NCBI GenBank assembly: GCA_035041965.1
Contig: JAPYMA010002647.1
Location: 1 to 64,000, forward strand
Source: Anisakis pegreffii
Taxonomy: Eukaryota; Nematoda; Chromadorea; Rhabditida; Anisakidae
Reading direction: 5' to 3'
Length of the DNA: 64,000 nucleotides
Below the pieces are notes generated by a model, which worked only from the letters and a program-made list of their open reading frames with translations, ran no database searches and was not told the origin of the DNA. A program made the position numbers and the translations under genes. This document shows, piece by piece, positions 50,001 through 62,816 of the stretch. Positions within the stretch are counted from its first letter, which is position 1; every line of letters begins with the position of its first letter.

Positions 50001-53000
50001 GCGAGTTGTATTCGTGGCCACGGCTGTGAATCGAGCCTTTCTAGTGCTGAGTACAGGTTTCGATTCAATGGCGATATCGCCACCGATATAACTGTTCACG
50101 TCTTTACCGCAGAGCACCTCTTGACCGCTGAATTTCGTTTGCTGACAACGTTCGGCCGATTTGAACCACGGCAGATTCTGTAATTCACCAGTCAGCTTTT
50201 ATACTTTGATTATTACTGTTATCCTTATATTTGCTATCAACATCTTCATTAAGCCCACAAGTACAAGAGCACAACAATTTAGAACATCACTTCACTTTGA
50301 TCATAACAAATACTCTTATTTGTGCATTCAACTTGAATATTTCAACTTTTCAATCAAACTACGCGATTCCCTTTCAAACAACCAATAACACCTCACTTCA
50401 ATTAAATTAACTGCAACCCATTAGAGGAATCTATCGCGTTTTTCTAGTTAAAGCATTGTTCGGAATGTTTTTTGTGGTGTATAAATCACTCATTTGGATA
50501 TATGTTCGAAGTTTTTCGCAACAAATAGAGCATTTTTCAGTTCAGATGTGATATTTGTGTTCCTAGGCAATGCGATTCCGTCGTTCTTTGTTTTCGAATT
50601 CGAATTCAAAAACATACAACATCTCAGAGCACAACAACCCAACGAGCAGCACATATGGATGGATGCAAGGGCGGACGGACGGACGGAGGCTTGCTTTTTT
50701 TCGTCGATACTTTGTACTGCTTTTTGTCATTTTGCTAGTTTTTTGATAGATGCTCATATTTTTGCATTGAATGAAAAACATACACAAACACACACCAACG
50801 AAAAAAATAAATCCTCAGAGAATTTCATCGAGTAAATCAAAGAACGGAATGCGATAACATTTCAAGAAAACAACCCACTTTATCGTTATCGCCTCTGAAG
50901 CAAATTTCGATATTGTCCAAAAAAATGCGCTCAATTGTCGCCATCGGATACACACAAAGTGCACTGTGCATCGATGGAACAGACTTATCCACACCCGTTC
51001 CCTCAACGAATACCGCATACAATATATCATCTTCAACACTGAAAAATATTTACTTCATTTCACGTCTCAACAACCGAATTCATCCCAGAATTCACAATCA
51101 ATTTCAAACTCCTTTGATGCTAATTAAAACTTGAAAATTTCAATTTCAGTTCCATACTAAACTCATCGTTAAAGTTCCTGCATAACAAGCACACTGGAAA
51201 GCAGATTTGAAAGAAATCAAATACGAGTCGCCAAGTGAATATTTGTTAGGTTTCACTGAAGAGTGCGAGAAATATTCCAAAAATATGAGTTCGAAATTCC
51301 AATAGATGATAGCGAAAGGAATGAATATGACATGAGATAACCTGATGCCGAGTGACGAGGCAAGATCGTAGCCAGGCTTTGACAAATAGACATCAGTGAG
51401 CAGATTGTAGGTGACATTCGTTTCACTACACTCCAACGGAACTTCGGTATAACTCCAAAAATGTGCATCTGACGTACAGACTCGAACCAATTTCGAGATT
51501 ATCGGGAACGTATTCCCGCCGGGTATGTAACCTTTCGGTTGACGAGTCGCAAAGTACGCAAAACGACCACTTTGAAAACCACCGACGTATTCGATCCTGC
51601 AAATACGCTTGTAAATCAATTCACTACCTCATAAAACTGGAATTAATTACTGAATTTTGCCGGCATGAATTTTGCTTTGTTTCGTTTAATCTCATAATGA
51701 TCGATGAAATCAAATTGAATGTTGTGTCCCATTTCACTGCATAATGAACTGCGCATTTTTCACATAACGTCTCGAAATCTCGAAATATTGGCACACGAAA
51801 ACTAACTTATACTGTCCCCTGAACTGTCGTTCCATTTTAATTTCAGTGCCTGTTCCAACGCCCTGCACACTCACATCGAACAGAGTTTCTTGTGCGAGCG
51901 ATAGTGATGCAACTGCCGGAACATCGTCCCAATAACTTCCGTTGTGTGCATACGTTGAGGCCACATAGAGTACATCCTCTGCAATCACCAACGTTACCGT
52001 AATCCACATCGAATTCAATATCGAGATATTGATCATATGATTATGATTGATTTCTATTGTTATTTCCAAATATGCAACACTTCAATTCACTCACTCGGTA
52101 TTCCATCGTCATTCGGTGGTCCAGCACCTACGAAAATAACCGTCGACGAGAAACGATCATTCGCAACAACATTTCTTTGCGATTCCCTTATTACATCCTT
52201 CTGATCGATATTATAAAGGTTCCTCCAACGACAACGACCCTTCAAAATTCAACTGATTAACTTACGATCATAATAGCAATAAACAAAATCCATTCTATAA
52301 TGCAATTACTTCACATAATATCAGTCAAAATAAATCTGACAGAGCGATTCCATAGCAAATTTGATCAATCAGTAATGAATAAAACAGGCACAACGACAGT
52401 AAAGATGATAATAGTAATTCTCTCACGGTCACAACAATATCCCTCAAGAAGTATTTGTGAGTCAAGAAATGAATATTCAAACAAACAAATCAAAGTGCTT
52501 GAGTAATATTGACATAAGTGATACACATCAATCAACCTTTTACGATCGCATCTCATCAATATTAATTCAACACTAAACGTTCGATCATCACGAATGTCGC
52601 ATCTTCTTTTTTATTCACGCATATCGCTTTCGATATCGATACCCATCCATCTACCACTTATCTATTGTCTCATATCTCATACAAAAAACAAGCCGAACGA
52701 TCATAACAGCCGCCGAGCAATTGAACTTCACTGATCGTCAGTCAAGCCTTATCCAATTATTCATGCATTACGCTCCAGCGATCTCACAAGGTCACACACT
52801 CTACCATTCCAACTAAACTGCATCTTAAGCCTAATTCTGAGTTTCAGTTCAGGCTTCAACTCGATCTCCAGATCTCTCACTGATCAAACTATCGATTGCA
52901 TCGATCACGCATGCAAGCGATTAATCGACTTAATCACGAATTAATCGAATGCAATAAAAAATTACCTGAAATAAACTGGAACATTCGATTAGCTTTGAGC

Positions 53001-56000
53001 CTTTCTCATATACGGCCAAGCCTTTCGTATAGGAATTATGCGGTGTTTTACGATTACATGATTCTCGATCTGAAAATTACATTAATTCACAACAATATCC
53101 CTTGAGAAGTATTTGTAAGTGAAGAAATGTATGCATCTTTTACATTATTTGCTGATCATTACCACATTGTTCATTAATATTATGCAATATCAATCTGATA
53201 GTGTAATACAATAACTCATCGATGTTTACTCCATTACAATGTGTATTCCTTCCATTCTTGTAATTACTCATATGCGAATAAATAATCAACTAAAACTAGG
53301 CTCTCTACACTAAGTCCGTTCCATAAATCAATCGATCAACGATTTTGAATTCTAAATTAACTCGATGATCCATATCAAGGTCGATAATACTATAATTATA
53401 CGAGATTTGGGGGATACATCATAATTCATAGCCGAAATATCATAAATACTGAATTTAGGACTAATCATCTATAGAACTATAGAACTGTCTAAAAGTGCAC
53501 ATACGATACTACGTGCACTCATCAATGTTAACATATATTCGTCTTCATTGTTCTTATTATATTAGCAATATTATTGAATTATTATATCTAAGCAATGTTA
53601 TTGTTGTTGTCATCTTATCATGAGTGTCACAATTGTTAACATTGCCATTGCTTCAAAGAGTGCTCCTCAATCTTTTCATAATGCTTTCAATCTGTTTAAA
53701 TCCTTTTGTTGAACGGATAAAATAACGATAACACACAGCATTAATATTATATCTCGCATTTGTGTGCATACAGACGGACGGGACGGGACGGATGGATGAA
53801 TAGTGCGGTGCTATTCTTCTCAATGTGTACGTTTGTCATACAGCAGCAGCCACAGCTCTGATCTGAATGACGACTACGAGTTGGATTGCCCTCTAATTTG
53901 CATAATTCCCTCACTCATTCTAGATGATTATCCAACCGACAACTACTACTGAACGAACCAACGAACGAACTAACTCATTCAAATTCGCTTATATCCCTCA
54001 TTTGCCATTACTAAAAGTACGTCGTCTTTCTATCATCGCTGCTATCAGCAGCAGCCGTAAATATTATAACGCAATAACTCATTTATGCAATACACATTTC
54101 CATGTATAGAAGGCTTATCACGTTCGCCATCAACATTCATTGTTCCCTTCTCATGGTTTATGGTTTTTGATGATGAGGTTGGTTCGTGGTGGCCGTACTA
54201 TCTGCGAATGAGAGTCAATAACATAAAATTTGATGAGATACACGGAAGGAAACAAGTTTTGATGCATACTTGATTGATTCTTCAATAGTAACAACAACAT
54301 TGATGGCAACAGTAATTCCGCATATGTATGCGCCTGCTTACGAATGCACAATTTGTTCGTGCGATTCGGGAGCGGGGGATGCGATTCGAGAGTGAAATGG
54401 AATTAAGCATAGAAATGGAATTTCAAAAAATTCAATCATCCGGAATTGCTAACGAGTAGCAGCAGAATTGAAATGCTTGCTTGCTTGCAGTCACGCTAAC
54501 GTATCCATTTTCGTTGAAATGTGATTATTGCTTTGCTTAGAAGATAATCCATTTTTGTTTCGTATCATTCAGAGAAATGAATTCGTTTCCTCCACAACCA
54601 AATACAAAATTCCGTCGTCGAATTTCGAGAATAAAGAAGTTTTATGTGTAATCAAAACGAATAATGCGTATCGCAAAATCGCTCGTAAAATGCTTGCTGC
54701 CCTTTTTGCATACACGAAAATCAACAATTTATTACTTCAACAAGCGATTTTGTGCCAGTAACATTCATTGTAGCAGTAAAAGTGAAAAAACTTCAGCGAA
54801 CTAAATGTTTATTACGGATTGCAGATGGAATTTTTTTTTGTTGTTCAAATCTGAGCGCAGTCGATATCGGTCGGTGACTTATGCGAAATATTCTCTCAGA
54901 TAATATTCGTATTTTAATACGCAGACTATAATGCATGAATGGAATAATCAAGTTTCAACAACATTAATATCAAATTTACTGCTCATGCGCATGCAAATGA
55001 TTGCGGATTAAGTAATTTAATACGAAAATAATCAGTCTTTTATGGTTACAATTGCCCACTTTGCAAAATCACACCACTACTCAAAATATTCAGCAGCACT
55101 GTTGTTGAATTGTTTTATGATTTATCTGGCCTACTTCTAGTTTTGATTACTCGAGCATATTTATTGTATGGCAATAAACTGAAGATTTCCACGAGCAAAC
55201 TTTCTCGTTTCACATTTGATTTCTCTGTGTCAGGCAGTGTCTTCAAGACAGATGACGATGATATGAGGGGTTGACATGCCGGCATTTGAACGAAATCAAA
55301 AAAAAAAGAAAACTCACTTAAACATTCTAAAGAGTCCTCTTCGGGACCGGTAACCGCATGTGCTTTGACACTAAGACTAGATGCATGAAGATCGTATAAA
55401 TTGTTCACACCGCCAACGTACAAACGGCCAGTTGAAGGGTCGATCACCTTAATTCACATTGCTTTCTTCATATATTCAAGAATTGCAAGCATAATCAATG
55501 AAGATTGTTTGATGAAAGCTATGACAATGGAAATTTTATGGTATGACTGAAAGTAACGCATGAATTATCACATTATTAATCTGTTGCTTCTTCTGAGAGA
55601 AAACTGTTTAAGTTTTTGCAAATTAGAAACTGATTCTTATGCTGTGATGAAATTTTAGAGTGTGATGGCATTATCGCTCGCGATATTCACAAAATATTTT
55701 GATATGATATGAGAACGTTCGAATGTTTCATGATCACATTTCATAAGTAAACACTGATGTACATTCCACTCTTAGGCATGTAAATCAAATCTAATGATAG
55801 CATTTGTTAGGCAGATCATATGACGTTCCATTGTTTGCCATGATGATTGCCTATCAAACCACATGCTCTGAGTCATTGCGTAGATCAGCTCATGCTCTGG
55901 TGTTCTCCAGTTAGATCATCTATCATTTCAGTACTCCACGAATAGATCAAACGCAAATTTTTGTTCTAATTCAAAAACTGACTCTATAGACTGATTATTC

Positions 56001-56294
56001 TCGCTATTCAGCTTATGAGCCACTCGGGTGCAGTTGAAGCGATTAAGAAATAGAATTCTAATTGCAACCAGAATGGAACGCTTTATACGCATGTGATTTG
56101 AAGATTCTAGAACCGACCACATCAGAAAAATATAACAAACGCACCATTTTTTCGAACGGTACATCGTCGTTGATATTGTTCGGATTTACAAATTCGGCGG
56201 CAATATCGTCCGTGTGTAACCTGGCTTCGGCTGTGCTGCTCATCCAAATTAAAACGATGAGCATCAAATAAAATATTGTTTGGTGCTGCTTCAT
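38058..56294 (-). CDS. plx-1: Plexin receptor, complete 32-exon gene
   Basis: Single-pass semaphorin receptor with an intracellular RapGAP-like domain, used in axon guidance and epidermal morphogenesis. The 32 exons join in phase (5' to 3'): 56294-56145, 55447-55318, 53069-52966, 52239-52095, 51978-51807, 51596-51342, 51038-50879, 50177-49953, 49686-49558, 48761-48577, 48185-48009, 47636-47160, 46948-46661, 46384-46312, 46174-45910, 45731-45458, 45090-44878, 44774-44703, 44522-44229, 43759-43634, 43412-43220, 42885-42667, 42229-42062, 41789-41559, 41424-41242, 40882-40711, 40329-40230, 40018-39889, 39709-39581, 39182-39043, 38901-38773 and 38292-38058; about 1,980 residues. Domains: signal peptide; Sema (about 45-490); three PSI modules (CGWC in two, CDWC in the other); IPT repeats (about 870-1260); transmembrane helix 1282-1304; GAP domain with arginines 1475/1476 ([11 protein letters not shown]) and 1793 (LPLRFWVN). 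The catalytic residues are intact. The symbol rests on length (plx-1 is longer than plx-2) and is not certain. The donor of exon 26 is ambiguous by 6 nt. Confidence 0.96.
41439..41458. repeat. ATT microsatellite in plexin intron
   Basis: A short pure ATT run lies just upstream (in the minus-strand sense) of the acceptor of the plexin exon at 41,424-41,242, so it forms part of the polypyrimidine-like region of that intron. Confidence 0.8.
50671..50690. repeat. CGGA tetranucleotide repeat in plexin intron
   Basis: About four CGGA units occur in the intron between plexin exons 7 and 8. A related GGGAC run lies at 53,771-53,795 in the second intron. Confidence 0.8.
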
Positions 56295-59164
56295 TGGCAC
56301 TTTTATTGAGTCGCTTTCGCGATTCAATAAGCAATTTAAAGTTGATTTTTTGTCTTGCTGATTCATTTTTTTCTGAATCGAAATCAGATTCTTGTTGTGT
56401 CGCTGAAGACGCATGCGCAGTGGCGTCTTCCTCTGAGGAGTTGGGCTCGATGAGCTTGAGATGATGACTTGAATATTTGGCATCACCAATGAGAATTCGA
56501 TCGCAAAACTTCATTGCATATCCTCTCTCAAAATGGAGAGTGCCTTCAAATGATTCATAAAATACAATATGACTTCGACTTTTACGAAACAATATATATT
56601 GATTGCAGTGTAGTTGGTTGACGACTATTCGTTATCGGGATTTGATTCGAATTGAACTGTAGATAGGTGTGTTCAGTGCATTGGAATGATTACTGGACAA
56701 GAATTATTTAGATGAATGATCGTTGATGTGTCGATGGGCTTTCGATTATTGACAGTGATGATGACGATGAGACGTCTTCAAATCGTTTTGATTCTCTGAG
56801 AATGACTGAAATTTATGTTTGTTTATGACATTTGTATGTGAATGTGTATTTCGATGTTAACACATCAACTGCTTGCGTACAGTGAACATCAACAAGACGA
56901 CATTCGCGATCGTGATGGATGGACAGATCTAATCACTATTTATTTTTATCTGAGAATCTAGAAATTTCACTGCTCTTCATCTGAGAATCGAATATTCCGG
57001 GCCATTAGTTTGGTTATGAACGAAAAAAAAGTAGTGATTCAGGCTTGAAATAGCGCAAAACAATTCGTTTTGTTTCGTGTGTATTCGTTAGCGATACTGA
57101 CAGCTGGCGATGAGCAGCAGTGGAGGATGATGTGATCTACACAGACATATGCACACACTCGTCGTGCATATCGAAGAAAGAAGGATGGAATTCTGCATGG
57201 ATGCATAAATTAGTGACTAGGAGAATTCGAACAGAAAACAATGTCGACGAACATCATCGCCGTCATTCGATTTTTTCTGCTTTCAAATCGGTAAATCCTT
57301 TTCGTATGTTCGTATCTTTGACATGTGCTATGCTAAATCATTTCTGCACAAATTCATGCAGGAAAAACTGACAAGAAACAAATATTTCTACGTTATTGAA
57401 GGTTCAAAAACAGTTCATAGCAATGACAGTGATCATTTCAGAGAATTGATGAGCACTGCAACTGATCATATTAAGAAAACTGATAAAATGGAGCAGTGCA
57501 AGAATAAGCGAACAGATATGGTAAAGATTGCTTAATGATAACAAAGAATTCATTGAAGATAGGTCATTGTGTCGAGTGTTTGTTTGATGGCGTGTTGAGT
57601 AACTCAAAATGATGACCATATTGAATAAACATGATGAGGAAATTTGAAGACGATTATCGGATATCGGATTTGCGCATTTAATGTGAGACGATGAATCTTT
57701 TGGATGAATCCAAACTGGTTCATGTTAAAATGAAGGCATTGCGAGTTGAGAACGGATCAATAAATAAATGTTGCTTTTTGTGAGCAATTAGTTTCGATTA
57801 TTCGATTTTGTTACTTTGTTGTGAATGAAGTTGAAACGACGACCAAGAATGGTAATGAGGATTGAATCTGATGATACAATGCGGATTAGATGCAATAAAT
57901 ACATTTGTGTGTGTGTGTTTCAGTTCATGGATTTCACATATCTCATGGATAGATTTCTTTAAAGACTTGACAGAGGAGCTTCACTTTCAAACAACGACGC
58001 TCATGATGAACACAATAAAAGTAATTTTAACGATCAACAAGTTTAGCTGTTTCCGTTGTTTCTTCTAACTTCTAACTTTAATTCAATCCGAAACTCGAAC
58101 AAGCGATTAGTTCAGTTAACTGCCCATTCATCCAGCTAATGTTATCTATCGTATAGTGAATGAGTGATAAATGAGGGATATTTTGAGGCGGCGGTAAGTA
58201 AGAAAAGAAACACATTTGAAAGCAATTTGATGGTTGAATAACTGATCGAAGAGGGAGGAGAATCAAATTTGTATGCTGCTTAATTGGAAAAGTACATGCA
58301 TGAGAAGTTTATTCGGTTGGTTTGATAAATTGGTTGGTTAGATTTGCGGTCGCGTGATACCATGCTGCTGCTGCTGGAATGAGAACAAGCAAACCAGCAT
58401 AATGTTATACAAACTAACACCATCTCAATTTTATTTCTAATGAAATGGAAGAGAATAGAACACAATGAACAAGAATCTCTTTTCTTATTTTTCTTCAAAA
58501 ATCAGTTTCAAGCTTCGTAATAGCCAAGCTGGACGAATAATCAAATACACATCGTGTAACATAAACATCACATGCATATGCACACAAACATACTATCACA
58601 TTCTCGTTCATCCACATCGCAACCTTAGCACATAATAAATACATGAAAATCCAGAAACTATTTTACAAGCTTAGGACTAAATGACTTTTATGATTTCATC
58701 GTTTACTGTCGAAAATTTAGGATCAACGATTTACACGGCTGCTCAAAATCTAAACTGCTCTTGAGATTTTTTGCTGCTTCTGTTCGGGTTCCCTGACTGA
58801 TAATCAGTGAACTCAAGCGAAACGTCGAACTTAAAGCAAAGAGCTCGAGCCTAAGCCGAAATCACCACATGAACGACCGACCGTTTCCTCTATGATCTTA
58901 ATACTCACGGGATGTTACAAATAAAGATTTCTTTCATATATTAGAATATTCGAGTCGTCATGAATATATTTTCGAGTGGGGAAGTAAAAAATTCTAGACA
59001 CGGGAAAAATTCACGTTTGGTGGTATTCGTGTGCCGCGAATCCGAAAACGGATTAATCCGCAAAAAATTTCCACCACTCACTGTTTTTGTGCTAATTACT
59101 ACAGGAAGAACTTGAAATTAATACATCTGAGCTGCTGATGAGGTCCGAGCGCGAAATTTCGATG

Positions 59165-59265
59165 GGTCGGAATCCGATCGAACTGGCATTTCGTCGTTCC
59201 GACAGTCGGAATTCCGCCCGATTTTCCAAATTGCTCGATCGGATCGGAATTCCGACCGAAACTGT
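59165..59265. repeat. Nested imperfect inverted repeats
   Basis: GGTCGGAATCCGATCGA (59,165-59,181) is the inverse of 59,235-59,257, except for a 6-nt insertion in the latter. ACAGTCGGAATTCCG (59,202-59,216) is the inverse of 59,245-59,265, again with an insertion. The right-hand arms overlap. The block is GC-rich in an AT-rich setting, suggesting a mobile-element terminus or satellite fragment. Confidence 0.7.
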
Positions 59266-60625
59266 CGGATTTTCCCGATAATTCCGGCCGGATCCCGTCA
59301 CCAACAAAACAAGAAAATCATCGCGAAATGAAATCAGTGGAAACAAATAAAGAGCAATCGACAAATGAGGATAAAAGCCGTCATTTCGACTAACTAATCC
59401 GTAAAAAAAATCTTTTCTCAAAATAATTATTCTCGTAAAGTTCGCTAAAAATTACTCCCGTGCAAAACGAAACGGACGGATATGACATCATCATAAATAT
59501 GTGACGAATAAATGGTGACTGTGATGCTAAACGCGATGAACGAATGATTAAACACGCGACGTGAACATGGCAACGAATTGCCCCAAAAAAAAATTCTATG
59601 CAATCCGCAAAAATTTTTCATGCTACAATTGCAAATAGCAAATGCAACAGAACAAAAAAAACCATTCAAAAGCATTCAAAAAATTTTCATTTTCGCGAAA
59701 TTACTCTGATTATTATTCACGTCCACGATTAAAAGATAATACTATAGGGGAGCAAATGCACCGAAAAAGGCAGGCTCCTCTCATACGGACAACACGGTAT
59801 TAAAGTTCGAGATGAGAAGACTTTATCAAATCATCAAATCAACGAATCATTCGGAATATGCAAGTCGACCCGCCGACCCAGTTGATCGATTCGTGATTTG
59901 TGAATGTTTCTTCTTCCACTTTCTAAGTCAAAATCAGGTGTGTGGTTCATCGTCACTCTCATCATAACAACAATAACAATAATAATAATAATAACGATAA
60001 TAGTGATAATCACCTTGTGTGTACGTAGTAGTGCAATATAAAGAAAATGAAATGGAAATAATGCTACAAGCACGTAACAAACAACGCAACGCCTCTGTTT
60101 GTGTTGTCCTTCCGTTTGCCTCCCTTCCTCTTCGTTCTGCATCTCTGATGATGAGTAATACTGCTGCTGATGTTCTCTATTCGCTCTCTTCACTATATCA
60201 CCACATCAAATCACATCTAAAAACGTGCGTGGTCATTGTTGTATCACAGCTTTCGTCGGCCCAACAGCAGCAACCCCATTCAAGGAAATGAGCTTTTGTC
60301 AACAGAGATTATTAGTCGTCGCATATTGCATACTTGCTACTTGCACAAGACTTTTGTTCTCAACGACTCATTGGTGGTCTTCAGTTCTGATGATGGTTGT
60401 TGGCTGCTGGTTGCGATTCTCGTCGGAAAAATGTGCCACAGATTAGAGGTGAAATCGAATAGCACGGCCATTTACTAACAATGAGATGAGTAGTCGCAGA
60501 AATTTATTTTTGTAAACATAACAAGTTTTCGTTGAAGAGCATAGCAGTTTGCATAGGCACGATTGAAACACAATCAAGAATGATCAGAAGTTCGTAACGA
60601 AGACAGTGTTCAGTAATTAATTACA

Positions 60626-60635
60626 GGGGGGGGGG
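60626..60635 (+). repeat. Poly-G run of ten
   Basis: An uninterrupted run of ten G in otherwise AT-rich sequence. Length variation or sequencing error is likely at such a site. Confidence 0.8.
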
Positions 60636-62775
60636 TATTATTCCTTGTAACTTTTAATCCTTACAGCGCACAACACTTCATTGACATCTGAACACCTGAA
60701 CTCTACTCACCGAATCACACTAGACAACTGATGATGAGCTGCGAACAGATTTGATCTACTCGGAAATGCCGAAACTGGACTACTGAATTACCAACATCGC
60801 AAATACGTTGATTCATAGAGAAATGTTAGAAACTGATTGTGAGTATTGTTATGTAGTGTGAACATTTGAAAGTGCATTAAGATCGCACAAGAAAACAATT
60901 TAATTTATTGCGCGATAACAAAATTACTGAACTGAACTCTTGCCGAATGGATTTTCACAAAAAAAGACTGCTCAACGATCTAAATCTAAATTTTTTGATC
61001 GGAAATTCAATTGAACGTCGTTCAATATAATTTCCCTAATTTGTGGCTAAATTTATCTCGTTGCACCAATCCATCCAACTCCGACTCAGTTCTTTTTGCA
61101 ACGCTCGGAATGTCATATATTGTGGGGACGCAGTTATTTGGCTTATTTGCATAATAATCATTTCACGAATATGATCACTTTGGATGATTTTGTTGCTTCT
61201 ACAACTGAAGTTGCATGGAAGATTGAGCAGATGCTGAAATTAAAGCTGACATTGATTGTTCACCACTGCAGATAAGTGCAATATGCTAGAACCACTGGAA
61301 ATAGATCAGCAACAGGTCGATTCAAATCGTTTAATTGCTATATCAAGCAGTATTAGACGCCTAGTGGGTTGAATTTCACATTGATGCTTTCAATTCATTC
61401 AGTGACCCTTTCGACATGACGGGTTGGTTGCACTTAAAATTCTGGATTTGGTAAACCTGGGATAGAGCATTGGATTGTATTCGAAATCGAGCAAAAAACT
61501 CAATGATATCAGCATTGCTGGCGATAAGATAAAAGCAGTGCACACATCAATGGTTTACTCAATGAATCAGTCGAATGGACAGTTGAATGGGTGGGTATGT
61601 GATTCAAGTGGAACGACTGAATTAATGAGCATTTAATGGATCATCATCTCGAAATCATTCACTAATCATCACATTAAACTTTCATTCGAATCACGTCAAA
61701 AACAGCTGATCAATGAAGAATTACAATCGCTAAGAATAACACTCATCATTTTAAAATCGAATTATTTTCAAATAAAATCCAGTCACTCGCTTCTGCTACT
61801 TACTTCCACAATTACACATCATCATTTTACTCGTTCGTTGTAACCTCACGTTACATTTGCAAATTATATATTTTACAATATGAACGATCTTTTAGTACAA
61901 AGATATCGGCTCGTCAGTTTCTTCAACAAAATGCGTCGTCTTCCAATTAATTAGTTCATTTCTTAAGAGCTCTCAAGATGATGATAGCCTTTCTTGAGAT
62001 GATTCAGTGTCATTCTTTGACGATGACTAGCGTTCAATCATACTGCCAGTATTGTGATAAAAGTACAAGATGATCATATTCGTTCACATTCGTTGCAATT
62101 TCACACCACTTCCATCACGTTTTCTTTTCGATTGAAACGTTTCCGCGGCACATCGAATCGACGAGCATTTCAAATGGTACATAAAGATTAAAGTATTAAG
62201 CTTCTGAATGAGTGCTACTGCTGCTGCTTCAAGAGGTGCTATTGCAGTAAATTAACTGCACACTCAACGTTTTGACTCGAATGATTTCGAATTATATTCG
62301 CTTGATATGTCTATGAGTGAGGAGTGATTGATTGATTTGTGTACGGACGTATTTCGAAAAGGTGAATTGCATCGATTTCATTCAACGAGTTAAGTCAATT
62401 TCACATTGACTCGAACAATAATATATATGAGAGAAGATAATATTTTCTAGCGGCAGTGCATCACCAAAAACAAGTTATTTTGAAAGTAATCATCAGCAAC
62501 GGTTAAAAAAAAAATGAAACGTAAATGGAATAATGCACACACACATAACGCTTCGTGTCCGATATCAAAAACAAGAAATTGAAACCAATTGGAACGAAAA
62601 ATTGTTGAATTCCTGCAAAAATTTCACATAGACACAAGCACCGTTAGTACTGATTGTTCACGCTAGATTTGCGTTCAAAATTCTTGCTGGATAAATAAAT
62701 GAATTGAAAGATCAAATATAAGATCAGATCAGATGCCATATCTAAGCCAATGACACAGGAGAGGATTAACCACTA

Positions 62776-62816
62776 GTACGCCACTCGATGTCGAGCATGA
62801 TTTCCCGTGGCAACGG
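62776..62816 (+). repeat. Decayed copy of the palindrome arm
   Basis: The first 12 bases (GTACGCCACTCG) are identical to 25,199-25,210 in the LRRC20-intron palindrome, and the next 30 or so align with scattered substitutions, ending in AACGG. This shows the palindrome arm belongs to an interspersed family rather than being a unique hairpin. Confidence 0.6.

Noticed and set aside
54151..54351. Minus-strand frame with VIDSHSQIV as a missing Sema exon
   Set aside because: It lacks the expected cysteines. The true exon at 53,069-52,966 fits both phase and family (LIECSSLFQ).
59834..60193. 119-codon minus-strand frame with a membrane-like segment
   Set aside because: It starts at GTG; its hydrophobic run is translation of an ATT microsatellite; no splice or homology support.
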